Below are positions 29,601-36,401 of a stretch of 64,000 nt of DNA, piece by piece. The notes under the pieces were generated by a model. That model was not told the origin of the DNA and ran no database searches. It saw nothing but the letters and a program-made list of their open reading frames with translations. Within the stretch, counting starts at the first letter, position 1, and each line of letters begins with the position of its first letter. Location of the stretch: positions 29,560 to 93,559 of the forward strand of contig JACQFQ010000010.1 in NCBI GenBank assembly GCA_016199985.1. Direction: 5' to 3'. The translations under genes and the position numbers were made by a program. The stretch is from Verrucomicrobiota bacterium (lineage in GTDB: Bacteria > Verrucomicrobiota > Verrucomicrobiia > Limisphaerales > UBA11320).

Positions 29601-31383
29601 CGTTTCCGTTTCAGATTACCGGGGACAGGAAGCAACGGTCGTGAGTCCCAGAGTGGAACCCCCGGGGAACTGGTTCACGCGGTTTCCCGACAACGGCGCG
29701 GGCTTCCTGCCCGTGGGCTTCTTCGATGCTTTCGACCCCTCGCAGCCCACATATCTCTACAAGCCTGGCACGAATGGGATATGGATCGGAGGCATCGGGC
29801 CCGATCACCGTCCGCGGGCCATTCAGCTCACGGATCTGCAAACGCCCGCGGCTTATCCCGAGAACTCGGTTTCCCCTCCAGCCTTCACGCCTCCGGCGGC
29901 CGTGGCCTTCTGCGGCGTGGACGACGGGGTTGGCTCGGCCGCGATGTTCGCCGTGTATTTCAAAGGCCCGCCGGCAAATGAGCTGCGGATGGCGCGATTC
30001 GAGAACGACGCCTGGGTGGCGGACCGCCTGCTCGCCAATGTCGGTATTCAAAGCGCGCCGTTTGGAGGCCAGCCTTTGCTGTCCGCGCACTGGGCTCTCC
30101 ACCAGCCTTTTGATAGCGCCGCAAACAAGGGCGTTCTCTACGCGGCGTATCCCGTCCTGACGCCGGCAGGCGCCGTGGCTTTGACGATCGGCCGCCTGGA
30201 TCTGGGCGATGATCTCGCGTCCTGGCAGGAGACGCAGCCGATCCATCAGCCCAGTTTCGAATACGGCGTCCAAAGCCTCTCGCTGTCGGGTTTCCGCGAG
30301 TCGGTGAAGCTGGCGTTCGCGGATGAGCTGCTCTACATCCTGCACGCCGATCGGATCGCGGACTGGGCGAACGTCGCAAACGCGCGCCTCGAAACGCTCC
30401 CGGTGGAGCCCCCTGCCTCCAATGTGAACCTCAATTCCACCGAGCATTCCACTTGGGTGGCCTTTGTCCGAGGCGACCGCGTGCAAGCCATGGCGACCGG
30501 CATCGCCCGGGACTTCTCGGGGGTGGATTCTGTCGCGAACCAACCCTGGCTGCCGGCCGTGGCGCCCGAGATCGACACGCAGAATGTCTGCGTCGCAAGC
30601 GCGATGTGGATCTCCGCCAACCTCCACACCGACCCGCGAGAAACGAACCTGTTCAAGCCCTATCCGAAACCGCCCGAACCAGCGCCCAGCCCCCGACTGC
30701 AAGATGTCGCGCCATTGCAGGACAATCCGCCCACTCCGGCGCGACGAGCGCTGGCGGACCCGCGGCTGGGCATACTGCGCCACACACGCGACATCATGCT
30801 CCTCACGGCCGAAGGGCAGCGTCTCGAGGCCTTGTATCGGAAATTCAGCCCGGAAGCGCGCCAGCGCATGATTGCGGATCCGGCGCTGCTTTTCGCCGGG
30901 GTCCAACTGTTCCTGAACTACCTCCCAGGCGTGAACGACTGGATCGAAGGCCAGGGCGCCCGAAGCATCATCACGAGCGGCATGGTCGACGCGCTGAACA
31001 ATGTCTGGCTGCGGCTCGCGAACCAAGTTTCCCCGGAGTTCAAGGCGGTCCTGATGTCGGAGCGGGAGCGATTCCATGGGTTCACGGACTTCGTCGGGAA
31101 AAACATGGATGAATGGGCTCAGTTGCTCCAGATCGTCAACTCCAGCGCCCCAAAGCTCCAGATCACCGACTCCTCCTCGAGCGAACAAGGCTTTGCGGTG
31201 ACAGTCGCCCGGCTCGTCGACCTCGGATACAGCTACGCGCTGTTTCGCAAAACGGATGTCGAGGCGGAAACTTGGACACCCGTCGACAACGCAACGCAAA
31301 CCATCACCCCGGACAAGGTCGTCCTCATGGATCCAACCCCTCCCAGCGATCACGCTTTCTATCAAGTGCGCGCCACTCGATAG
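23671..31383 (+). CDS. Giant secreted protein: passenger-like beta repeats, cadherin-like and CARDB domains
   Basis: The 2570-residue protein has a long N-terminus with an export signal near residues 31-52 (IAQCLILCPLLALCLAPGIL). The start codon is uncertain because 23671 lacks a clear ribosome site. Residues about 52-870 are repetitive beta-helix-like sequence ending in the passenger-type phrase GTIRPGASPGVLRVRGDW. A beta-sandwich region and a lectin-like segment follow (about 880-1200), then two cadherin/He_PIG-like modules (about 1207-1400) and a CARDB-like domain (about 1409-1527). After that come some 800 residues of beta-propeller-like repeats with recurrent LWYA/VYLAS phrases. The C-terminus is a short beta domain with no autotransporter barrel or sorting motif. 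It is probably surface-associated or secreted; function unknown. Confidence 0.75.
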   Translation: MSSAQCFVMFLREHDRPKESRFHVDRQHRRIAQCLILCPLLALCLAPGILTGDEITWTNKAGGNWNVPANWLPSRLPLPGDDVYVTNGGAYTLTLNVDTTVNSLTVGGPAGQQTFFSNGRRLSVGQTLFLGTNGAFRHNGTLTGAVVRVEGRWDWTGGTVSGFSNQSVFVQIAPMARLNMTNNAPRTLQRVAITNTGAITWSSGALLSSLGESLLQNEGLWSVETASATSWTVTGAGTTARVANGLAGTVRKSEAGAATLNASVLNLGLIEIKEGALVLNEGGTNQASIQVAALSALQVKDGTFDHLNSSTLSGAGTNHVSATGRVRFLTGARPDFSNMTVDIAGGRMEFDVGAELAVSALMLRGGTLAGGDTANVQGRFAWTAGVYSNMTVNALGGVLLGSQAGGTLTFTSGRIRNLADGQWVNSTIQSSTPGLSAVLENQALLQLSNQVTWSVTAGLSAILTNAGVLRQRTNTSESKIAATLQNASTGSIQAKDGDLNFTSGGFSAGVMESTGAGSLHFTSGSTPFEMRSGARVIGNGQLLVGGKVRCLAGSALDDASLNMRLLSGTLALDSNTSHNVGQLDLSAGELSGPGRLDALGLTTWQSTILDSNLVMNCRGGLVITGGVHSLTAATLRNSGVAQWTSGLIQTTIGPSAINNAPTGTFTVADASRWTVSGTNTSLFINEGVFSRDSGTRPVHLDVDFENRGDVRLPGFLELRSGTGRYRQITGRTVLVSGGLRTDPAVELDGGTLDGVGEIDATLHNSGTIRPGASPGVLRVRGDWAQTPSGVLEIELAGTGVGQYDVLSVDGRAMAGGGVRALLLGGFSPPADAIVAFLTSVGGVVGLFDRFDAPPGPPWMELLETPNTATLHVLATPPQLTIALGVSAAVSISAEQEFSLPVTLSFPGSDLQTVSLSAALTDPTLVPQANIRFAGTGRSRTMTFRPDLLRSGTATVTVSAGDGDGAAANASFLLQVTPAPPQGLLAWEPFDYPQGASLAGQRGGVGFSAGWLPILGFTTPQGSLALPNARVAGNHASAVSGLSSVSNSRNLSALMGLSGTTRYVSFLARADGAVGLGGQNGYFGLLLQGNRAPDLFIGKPGGGATNRWVIEDAGGAQQAAGDAPVVSGEIRWVVIRLDFADGNDRVALYFNPVAGQPEPGAPNAIRTDRDLGTLSSLGLTSTGAWSVDELRVGTTWESVAPEVNSIAPLAFLPQLPQKATEGAAFIYRALLAEDVTPRIAHFELINPHAGMVINELTGVVLWSPGELDGGQTIDVTVHAHDLPEPPARSAETVFHIAVQEVNQPPQLDSVPATARVAVQGNPFQLQLSATDPDLPANPLLFEKVSGPDALSISPSGAINWTPPIDFPLGPTNVEARVTDFNAAAPAQSQHLSSSRTFTLIVQAPVPDPSVEVTAAPFLVKENEEADFSVVVRNSGTGDAASVDLTLFLSALEDTPRRATLGSVLLSQGSYSLQAGDVVCKLGALPMGATATATFRITFLQSDGETLQWQVTSAIPDPTPGNNSVVRFVRIERVLPSTPANPLEWQVQSAKWAGAHRFVRMASNPAGQPFLVSNTSDETSVCSIWNGLGWAHASTERGFPAAFRILDVDRTYSVQRSGPSWFLRTGYTSPGGCLNGNEYEAPSVTGGYLRDGLFHDPNFVVALVAMANGMIDKFETHLPIVVSPEFRILQNPLWHVRPLRPIDASTHNIDFAECAPISSDELVGRIYDQTADRSEIVFCDSIPPDLNRLVTVMSFSGVRSWPGARVTAAKIHSVNVAAFTDPNGSLWYARATGQGWSAEPVSNLPQGVIETIKLIGDVNDTPTLALGTRLSCGSRPATPLCPDSKIWSIGRRLSSGWSFSEVYRAEITSALTDASADVMDLDVEAFGPEVRLALTTGFPDYDLRLARLAPRWELFRDLAPAVEDTQPRLAQAPDGTVYLASIGGIATGEIGLHMDRFRGSDTGIVHVAAQLAEPFQVTHVSVSDYRGQEATVVSPRVEPPGNWFTRFPDNGAGFLPVGFFDAFDPSQPTYLYKPGTNGIWIGGIGPDHRPRAIQLTDLQTPAAYPENSVSPPAFTPPAAVAFCGVDDGVGSAAMFAVYFKGPPANELRMARFENDAWVADRLLANVGIQSAPFGGQPLLSAHWALHQPFDSAANKGVLYAAYPVLTPAGAVALTIGRLDLGDDLASWQETQPIHQPSFEYGVQSLSLSGFRESVKLAFADELLYILHADRIADWANVANARLETLPVEPPASNVNLNSTEHSTWVAFVRGDRVQAMATGIARDFSGVDSVANQPWLPAVAPEIDTQNVCVASAMWISANLHTDPRETNLFKPYPKPPEPAPSPRLQDVAPLQDNPPTPARRALADPRLGILRHTRDIMLLTAEGQRLEALYRKFSPEARQRMIADPALLFAGVQLFLNYLPGVNDWIEGQGARSIITSGMVDALNNVWLRLANQVSPEFKAVLMSERERFHGFTDFVGKNMDEWAQLLQIVNSSAPKLQITDSSSSEQGFAVTVARLVDLGYSYALFRKTDVEAETWTPVDNATQTITPDKVVLMDPTPPSDHAFYQVRATR

Positions 31384-31471
31384 CCCGGATTGCTCCTCCC
31401 TGAAAGCTCAAGGCCGTCCAGCCAGCACGGAACTTCCACGCTGGCCTCCTGTGAGCCGCCCAGGCGGGTTG

Positions 31472-32629
31472 TTACCTCTGGATGCCCATTTCGCCAAGCG
31501 TCGTGCGGATGGCCGTGACGAGGGCCTCCATGTCCTGGGGGAAGAGCCGTCCGATGTTCCCGATTCGAAAGCAATCCACCTGCGTCAGCTTGCCCGGATA
31601 GATCACGAAGCCGCGACGGGACAGTCGCTGATAGAAATCCTCGAGAGTGAATCGGGGATCCTTGGGAAACGGGAAGGTGGTGATGATGTGCCCCTGGCAG
31701 TCGGCGGGCACGTAGGGGTCGAATCCCAGCGCGCGCATGCCCTCGACGAGCGTCTCATGGTTCTTTCGATATCGCCGCGCCCGACCTTCGATCCCGCCCT
31801 CCGCGTCCAGCTCGTCCAGCGCGCGCGAGAACGCGAGCAAAGCGTGGGTGGGCGGCGTGAAGCGAAACTGCCCGTTGCCTTCCAGCCCGCGCCACTGCGC
31901 TTGCAGGTCCAGGCTCAGGGTGCGCGCGGAGCCTTCGCTGGCGAGCATCGGTTCGCGTCGCGCAATGACCAGGCCGAAGCCTGGCACGCCCTCGACGCAC
32001 TTGTTCGCCGAGGACACAAGGAAATCGACGCCCCACTCCGCCATGGAAATAGGGACCGCGCCGAAGCTGCTCATCGCGTCGACGATCAACACGCGCCCCA
32101 GGGAGCGAACCAGGCGACCGATCACGTCGATGGGGTTGAAAATGCCCGACGTGGTTTCGCTGTGCACCACCGCGATATGGCTGATCCCCGGGTCCGCGCG
32201 AAGAGCGGCCTCGATCGCTGGCAGCGAGGGCCGCTGGTCCTCGGCGCATCGAATGACCGTCGCGGGAATGCGGTGTCGCTCCGCCATCTGAACAATGCGT
32301 TGCCCGTACGCGCCATTCACGACCGCCAGCAGCTTTCCGCTCGCGGGAATCACGGATGACACCACGGACTCGATCGCGAATGTGCCGCTGCCCTGCATCA
32401 GCACCGTCTCATATCCAGCCGCCTGGCTAACGCCCGCAAGGGCCAGGAGCCGCTGACGGATCCTTTTCACATGTCCGACGAACTCCTCATCTCGAGAGCC
32501 GAGATCCCGGAGCATGCTCTGTTTGACAGTCATGCTCGTGGTCAGGGGACCCGGGGTGAAGAGGAGCTTGTCGGAGGAGGCGCGCGGAGCCGTGGAGGAT
32601 GTCGCGTCGGTGTCAGCCGGAGTATTCAT
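31472..32629 (-). CDS. phnW: 2-aminoethylphosphonate:pyruvate transaminase-like PLP enzyme
   Basis: The 385-residue protein matches class-V aminotransferases of the PhnW type. It shows LLFTPGPLTTS, GSRDEEF, LMQGSGTFAIES, the PLP-binding Asp in VDAMSSFGA (D184) and the Schiff-base lysine in SSANKC (K210), then VPGFGLVIARR. PhnW transfers the amino group of 2-aminoethylphosphonate to pyruvate, giving phosphonoacetaldehyde and alanine. Neither the usual degradation partners (phnX or phnY/phnA) nor biosynthetic pepM/ppd are beside it, so the pathway direction is not shown. Alanine-glyoxylate-type transaminases are relatives, but the motifs fit PhnW better. It is divergent from the lipoprotein trio. 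Confidence 0.85.
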   Translation of the reverse strand: MNTPADTDATSSTAPRASSDKLLFTPGPLTTSMTVKQSMLRDLGSRDEEFVGHVKRIRQRLLALAGVSQAAGYETVLMQGSGTFAIESVVSSVIPASGKLLAVVNGAYGQRIVQMAERHRIPATVIRCAEDQRPSLPAIEAALRADPGISHIAVVHSETTSGIFNPIDVIGRLVRSLGRVLIVDAMSSFGAVPISMAEWGVDFLVSSANKCVEGVPGFGLVIARREPMLASEGSARTLSLDLQAQWRGLEGNGQFRFTPPTHALLAFSRALDELDAEGGIEGRARRYRKNHETLVEGMRALGFDPYVPADCQGHIITTFPFPKDPRFTLEDFYQRLSRRGFVIYPGKLTQVDCFRIGNIGRLFPQDMEALVTAIRTTLGEMGIQR

Positions 32630-32715
32630 AGTCGTAAAGCGCTCTCATTATTATCTGGCCCGCGAGGGCGGGTTTTCAGCAATCTGCACGCGGTCGATTT
32701 AACCGTCGAGTCCAC

Positions 32716-32721
32716 TATAGT
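32716..32721 (+). promoter_or_regulatory. Candidate -10 (TATAGT) before the lipoprotein operon
   Basis: TATAGT lies inside a perfect 10-base palindrome, CACTATAGTG (32713-32722), 32 bases before the CsgG-like start. No good -35 element is visible at the proper distance, so this is a weak call. Confidence 0.25.
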
Positions 32722-32752
32722 GACAAAGAGAAACTCTAACCCCATCACAGCC

Positions 32753-33463
32753 ATGAACCCTTCGAGACCTGAGGACGACAGGACCGTCTGGAGCCTTGCC
32801 AAACACCTCGTGCTTCTAACCGTCGTTGGCTCCGCCCTAGTCGGGTGCGCGACCGAGTCCAACAAGACGGTGCAAGTCCCCGAAGTGCGCTCGGCAGGCG
32901 CCCCCTATGCCGGGCCGCGCTCCACCTTGGTGGTCGGAAAGTTCGATAACCGGTCCAGCTACATGCGCGGTCTGTTTTCCGACGGGATCGACCGTCTGGG
33001 CGGCCAAGCGAAGACCGTGCTGATCACCCACCTTCAAAAATCCGGACGCTTCAAGGTTGTGGATCGAGAGAACATGGATGAGATCGCCCGCGAGGCGAAA
33101 CTGAAGGGCGCCACCCAGGCTCTGAAAGGCGCGGACTTCGCCGTGACCGGGGATGTCTCGGAGTTCGGAAGGAAGGAGGTCGGCGACCGGCAGCTCTTTG
33201 GGATCCTGGGCAGCGGGAAGCAGCAGGTCGCCTACTCCAAGGTCAACCTGAACATCGTCAATGTGCTGACCTCGGAGGTTGTTTACTCCGTGCAGGGCGC
33301 GGGCGAGTACGCGCTCAGCAACCGCGAGGTACTGGGCTTCGGCGGGACCGCGGGGTATGACTCCACGCTCAATGGAAAGGTTCTCGACCTCGCGATCCGC
33401 GAGGCCGTCAACCGGCTTGTTGAAGGTGTGGAGCAAGGCAAATGGCAACCCTCCAAGGAATGA
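32753..33463 (+). CDS. CsgG-like lipoprotein (first gene of GNA1162-type trio)
   Basis: From ATG 32753 the product is 236 residues. A signal peptide ends in the lipobox LVGC (Cys about residue 32). The body resembles the CsgG/HfaB family of curli-secretion-related lipoproteins: LVVGKFDNRSSYMRGLFSDG, a region ending SGRFKVVDRENMDEI, ADFAVTGDVSEFG, and a conserved C-terminal region about AIREAVNRLVEGV. True CsgG forms an outer-membrane secretion pore, and whether this short relative does is unknown. The stop overlaps the next start by four bases (ATGA). The neighbours DUF4810 and DUF799 reproduce a gene trio known from proteobacteria, including the Neisseria GNA1162 locus. Confidence 0.85.
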   Translation: MNPSRPEDDRTVWSLAKHLVLLTVVGSALVGCATESNKTVQVPEVRSAGAPYAGPRSTLVVGKFDNRSSYMRGLFSDGIDRLGGQAKTVLITHLQKSGRFKVVDRENMDEIAREAKLKGATQALKGADFAVTGDVSEFGRKEVGDRQLFGILGSGKQQVAYSKVNLNIVNVLTSEVVYSVQGAGEYALSNREVLGFGGTAGYDSTLNGKVLDLAIREAVNRLVEGVEQGKWQPSKE

Positions 33464-33810
33464 AAAGGAAGATTTCAATCGTCGGAGTCCTTCTGGCAGC
33501 CGTTCTCCTGGGCGGCTGCGCGGCCGATAAGTCGATCTATTCCTGGGGAGGCTACGAGGAACATGTCTATAGGATGTACAGCAAGCCTGACAAAGCCACG
33601 CCGGAGATCCAGATCAAGGCGATGGAGGAGGATTACGAGAAGGCGCGCTCGAAGAACAAGCCGATGCACCCGGGGTTTCATGCGCATCTCGGATACCTTT
33701 ATTACCAGACCGGAAAGATGGATCAGGCCAGGAAACAGTTCGAAACGGAGAAGGCGGGGTTTCCCGAATCCGCCGTCTTGATGGATCGACTCCTCGCCAA
33801 ACTGAAATAG
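33460..33810 (+). CDS. DUF4810 lipoprotein
   Basis: The start is set at ATG 33460, preceded by AAGGA and overlapping the upstream stop; ATG 33442 in the same frame is an alternative. The product is 116 residues with lipobox VLLGGC. The mature part has SIYSWGGYEEHVYRMY near the front and a TPR-like pair in PGFHAHLGYLYYQTGKMDQA, ending FPESAVLMDRLLAKL, which is typical of DUF4810. It is the middle gene of the CsgG-like/DUF4810/DUF799 trio, and the next gene starts two bases after its stop. The three probably form an envelope complex; the role is not established. Confidence 0.85.
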   Translation: MKRKISIVGVLLAAVLLGGCAADKSIYSWGGYEEHVYRMYSKPDKATPEIQIKAMEEDYEKARSKNKPMHPGFHAHLGYLYYQTGKMDQARKQFETEKAGFPESAVLMDRLLAKLK

Positions 33811-33812
33811 CT

Positions 33813-34469
33813 ATGAGCCCACGTTCAATCTTCGCGGCCTTTATCGCGGCGGCCTTTGTTCTAGGGACCGGATGCAAGTCGATTCCACCCAAGGACTACA
33901 CACTTTTCCGACAGCACATCCCGAAGTCCATCCTAGTGCTTCCCCCCCTCAACGAGACCACGGAGGTCGAGGCGCCCTACGGTTATCTGGCCGCGGTGAC
34001 GCGTCCTCTTTCGGAATGGGGCTACTACGTGTTCCCGGTCGCGGTGATCGATCACTTTCTCAAGGAGAACGGGATGCCGACGCCCGGGGAAATGCATCAG
34101 ATTCCCCTCCCAAAAGTCCGCGAGATCCTCGGGGCTGACGCGGTGCTCTACATCACCATCACGAAATACGGATCGAAGTATCAGGTCATCAACAGCAAGA
34201 CAATTGTGTGGGCGAAGGCTCGGCTGGTGGACACTCAGTCGGGTCTTGTGCTTTGGGAAGGCGCAGGAGGCGCCGAAATGAACTCCGGAGGATCCGGAAA
34301 CATCTTCGGCGACCTGATTGCCGCTGTGATCACCCAGGCCGTCAATAGCAGCACGGACCAAGCCCACAACCTGGCCCATCCGGCTGCCTCGGTGTTGATC
34401 ATGGCCAAGGACCAGGGACTGCTGCTGGGTCCGCGACATCCGGAGTTTGGAAAGTCCGCTCCGAAATAA
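33813..34469 (+). CDS. DUF799 / GNA1162-family lipoprotein
   Basis: The 218-residue product has a signal peptide with lipobox LGTGC (Cys about 21). Conserved DUF799 phrases are SILVLPPLNETTEVEAPYGY, PLSEWGYYVFPVAVID and ADAVLYITITKYGSKY, and then LVDTQSGLVLWEG. GNA1162 (NMB1162) is a meningococcal lipoprotein of this family whose gene sits in the same three-gene arrangement. The gene starts two bases after the DUF4810 stop, so co-translation is likely. It is a periplasmic or outer-membrane lipoprotein with no catalytic motif visible. Confidence 0.87.
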   Translation: MSPRSIFAAFIAAAFVLGTGCKSIPPKDYTLFRQHIPKSILVLPPLNETTEVEAPYGYLAAVTRPLSEWGYYVFPVAVIDHFLKENGMPTPGEMHQIPLPKVREILGADAVLYITITKYGSKYQVINSKTIVWAKARLVDTQSGLVLWEGAGGAEMNSGGSGNIFGDLIAAVITQAVNSSTDQAHNLAHPAASVLIMAKDQGLLLGPRHPEFGKSAPK

Positions 34470-34565
34470 GCTGAGTTCCAGCGTCTCTTGAATCCCGGCT
34501 CGGTTTCGAAACCTTGAACGCAGGATGCAATTCGAATCCCCTCCAAGCGGCATAGGAAATGGAGC

Positions 34566-36323
34566 ATGACCCAGTATCTGAAAGTCGACAGTCGCAAGAT
34601 CACCTTTCGTGAGTACTGGAATCTCGCGCCATCGTGGAAAGTTCTGATCCCATGGGTCGCGAAGCTCCTGCGCATCCAGATGCGGTTCGGATCGGGGACT
34701 CCGGTGATCGAAAGCGTGAAGCAGCTCGAGGTGGACCTCTCCAGCCTGCCGTCCGAAACGATCGATCGCCTGCAACCCCTGATCGAGGAGGCGCTGTCGG
34801 CGGGCTTCGAAGCTCCCCGATACTTTCTTCTCGAAACGCTCCGGCGCGAGACCCGGACAACCTTCGCGGCGCTTCGTCATCGCACCGGACAGCACTCGAT
34901 CCGGCTGATGAACTCCGCTTCGATGCAGGTTCACCCGCCGATCTCGAGGACGATCACGGTGATCCTGAGCAGGCTCGCAAATGGCGGCTTCTTTTTCACA
35001 TCCGACCAGAAGCCCACGTTCCGCAGCCCTCCGAATGTGCTCTCCAACCACGTGGCGCCCCAGTCCCCTCGCGAGATGCTGAAACGGCACCAGGAGCGCC
35101 TCTCCGAACTGACAGTCAACGGCCCGGCGCTGGCGATGGAAGATGACGGAGCCATGGATGAACTATGGGACGCCTACGAAACGACCGCCCGGGACTTCGG
35201 CATCGCGCGCGGTCTCTACGTGATGATGAGCCCGGAGGATGTCGCCGCCGAGCAGGCCGCGCTTCGCGCCACGGAGAACGACCTGCAATTGGCGCCCCCG
35301 GGCGGCGAGACCGCGCGAACTCAGCCCGCGGATGAGCCCCAGCGCGACACGAAGAGCGCCGCCGCCGGAGACGATTCCAGCCCGGGCAGGCCAGCCCCCC
35401 TCTCGCCAGCGCAGGCCTTCGAGAACGAGATCTTGATGGAGCTGCAACAACTCCTCAACAAGCGACCTCAATGGACGAACATTCTCGTGGTTTTTGTCGT
35501 CTCGCTCGCGCTCTTCCTCGTGGCGGGATCGACTCAATGGTCGTGGAGCTTCGTGGCCCTGCTGGTCCCCATCCTCTTCATCCACGAGCTCGGCCATTTC
35601 CTTGCGATGCGCGCCTTCGGCTACCGGAATCTCCGCATGTTCTTCATTCCGTTCTTTGGCGCGGCGGTGACCGGACGACATTTCAACGTTCCGGGATGGA
35701 AAAAAGTCATCGTGTCGCTGATGGGACCCACGCCGGGAATCGTGCTGGGGATTTTCGCGGGAACGGCGGGACTGATGCTCGACCAGCCTTTCTGGATCCG
35801 GGTGGGCCTGGTGTCCATCGTGGTGAACGGCTTCAATATGCTTCCGTTCATGCCCCTCGACGGCGGCTGGATCTGCCACGCGCTGCTGTTCTCTCGACGC
35901 CCTCTTCTGGACACGTCATTCCGGGTGTTGGGGGCGGTCGGATTGGTGGCGTGGGGGGCGCGATCCGGCAGCATGGTGCTGATCTATCTGAGCGCTCTGA
36001 TGGTGATGGGGATCCAGGCGTCGCACCGACTCGCCACCCTGACCGCGTCGTTGCGATCGCGCGGGATCGAGCTGACCTCCACAGACGCCCAGACCATCCC
36101 CCAAGACACGGCGCGCTCCATCATTCGGGAGCTGCTCGAGTCGAACGCGCGCCCGAAATCCGCGAAACTGGCCGCTCAGCAGGCGCTGCAAATCTTCGAA
36201 ACTCTGAACACCACGGCGCCAGGCTGGGCCACCACGTTGCTGCTGCTGGCGGTCTATGCCGCGTCGATTGGGTTCGCCGTTATCTTCGCCCTGGTGTTCA
36301 TGACGGCAACGCTGAAGGCCTGA
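34566..36323 (+). CDS. Site-2-protease-like M50 membrane metalloprotease with large N-terminal region
   Basis: This is a 585-residue polytopic membrane protein. The first 290 residues are soluble, with a disordered Pro/Ala/Asp-rich stretch (about 240-285) before the membrane domain. Residues about 310-480 hold the S2P core: the zinc motif HELGH (H340, E341, H344) and a second motif NMLPFMPLDGG whose Asp (D432) should be the third ligand. A helix pair follows, and a final transmembrane helix lies near 560-580. The family cleaves substrates within or near the membrane, often anti-sigma factors or signal peptides. It lies 96 bases downstream of the lipoprotein trio on the same strand. The substrate is unknown. 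Confidence 0.88.
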   Translation: MTQYLKVDSRKITFREYWNLAPSWKVLIPWVAKLLRIQMRFGSGTPVIESVKQLEVDLSSLPSETIDRLQPLIEEALSAGFEAPRYFLLETLRRETRTTFAALRHRTGQHSIRLMNSASMQVHPPISRTITVILSRLANGGFFFTSDQKPTFRSPPNVLSNHVAPQSPREMLKRHQERLSELTVNGPALAMEDDGAMDELWDAYETTARDFGIARGLYVMMSPEDVAAEQAALRATENDLQLAPPGGETARTQPADEPQRDTKSAAAGDDSSPGRPAPLSPAQAFENEILMELQQLLNKRPQWTNILVVFVVSLALFLVAGSTQWSWSFVALLVPILFIHELGHFLAMRAFGYRNLRMFFIPFFGAAVTGRHFNVPGWKKVIVSLMGPTPGIVLGIFAGTAGLMLDQPFWIRVGLVSIVVNGFNMLPFMPLDGGWICHALLFSRRPLLDTSFRVLGAVGLVAWGARSGSMVLIYLSALMVMGIQASHRLATLTASLRSRGIELTSTDAQTIPQDTARSIIRELLESNARPKSAKLAAQQALQIFETLNTTAPGWATTLLLLAVYAASIGFAVIFALVFMTATLKA

Positions 36324-36401
36324 AAAGCTCGGCGATCTCCAGCGGGACAAAGGAGTCCTCATCCGCGGTTCGCGCGGCCCCATCAATGAGCGCCCCGCGG
36401 A

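Noticed and set aside
32659..32676. CCCGC-GAGG-GCGGG followed by TTTT, a terminator-like hairpin
   Set aside because: It lies in a divergent promoter region with no upstream plus-strand gene to terminate, and the stem is only five bases.
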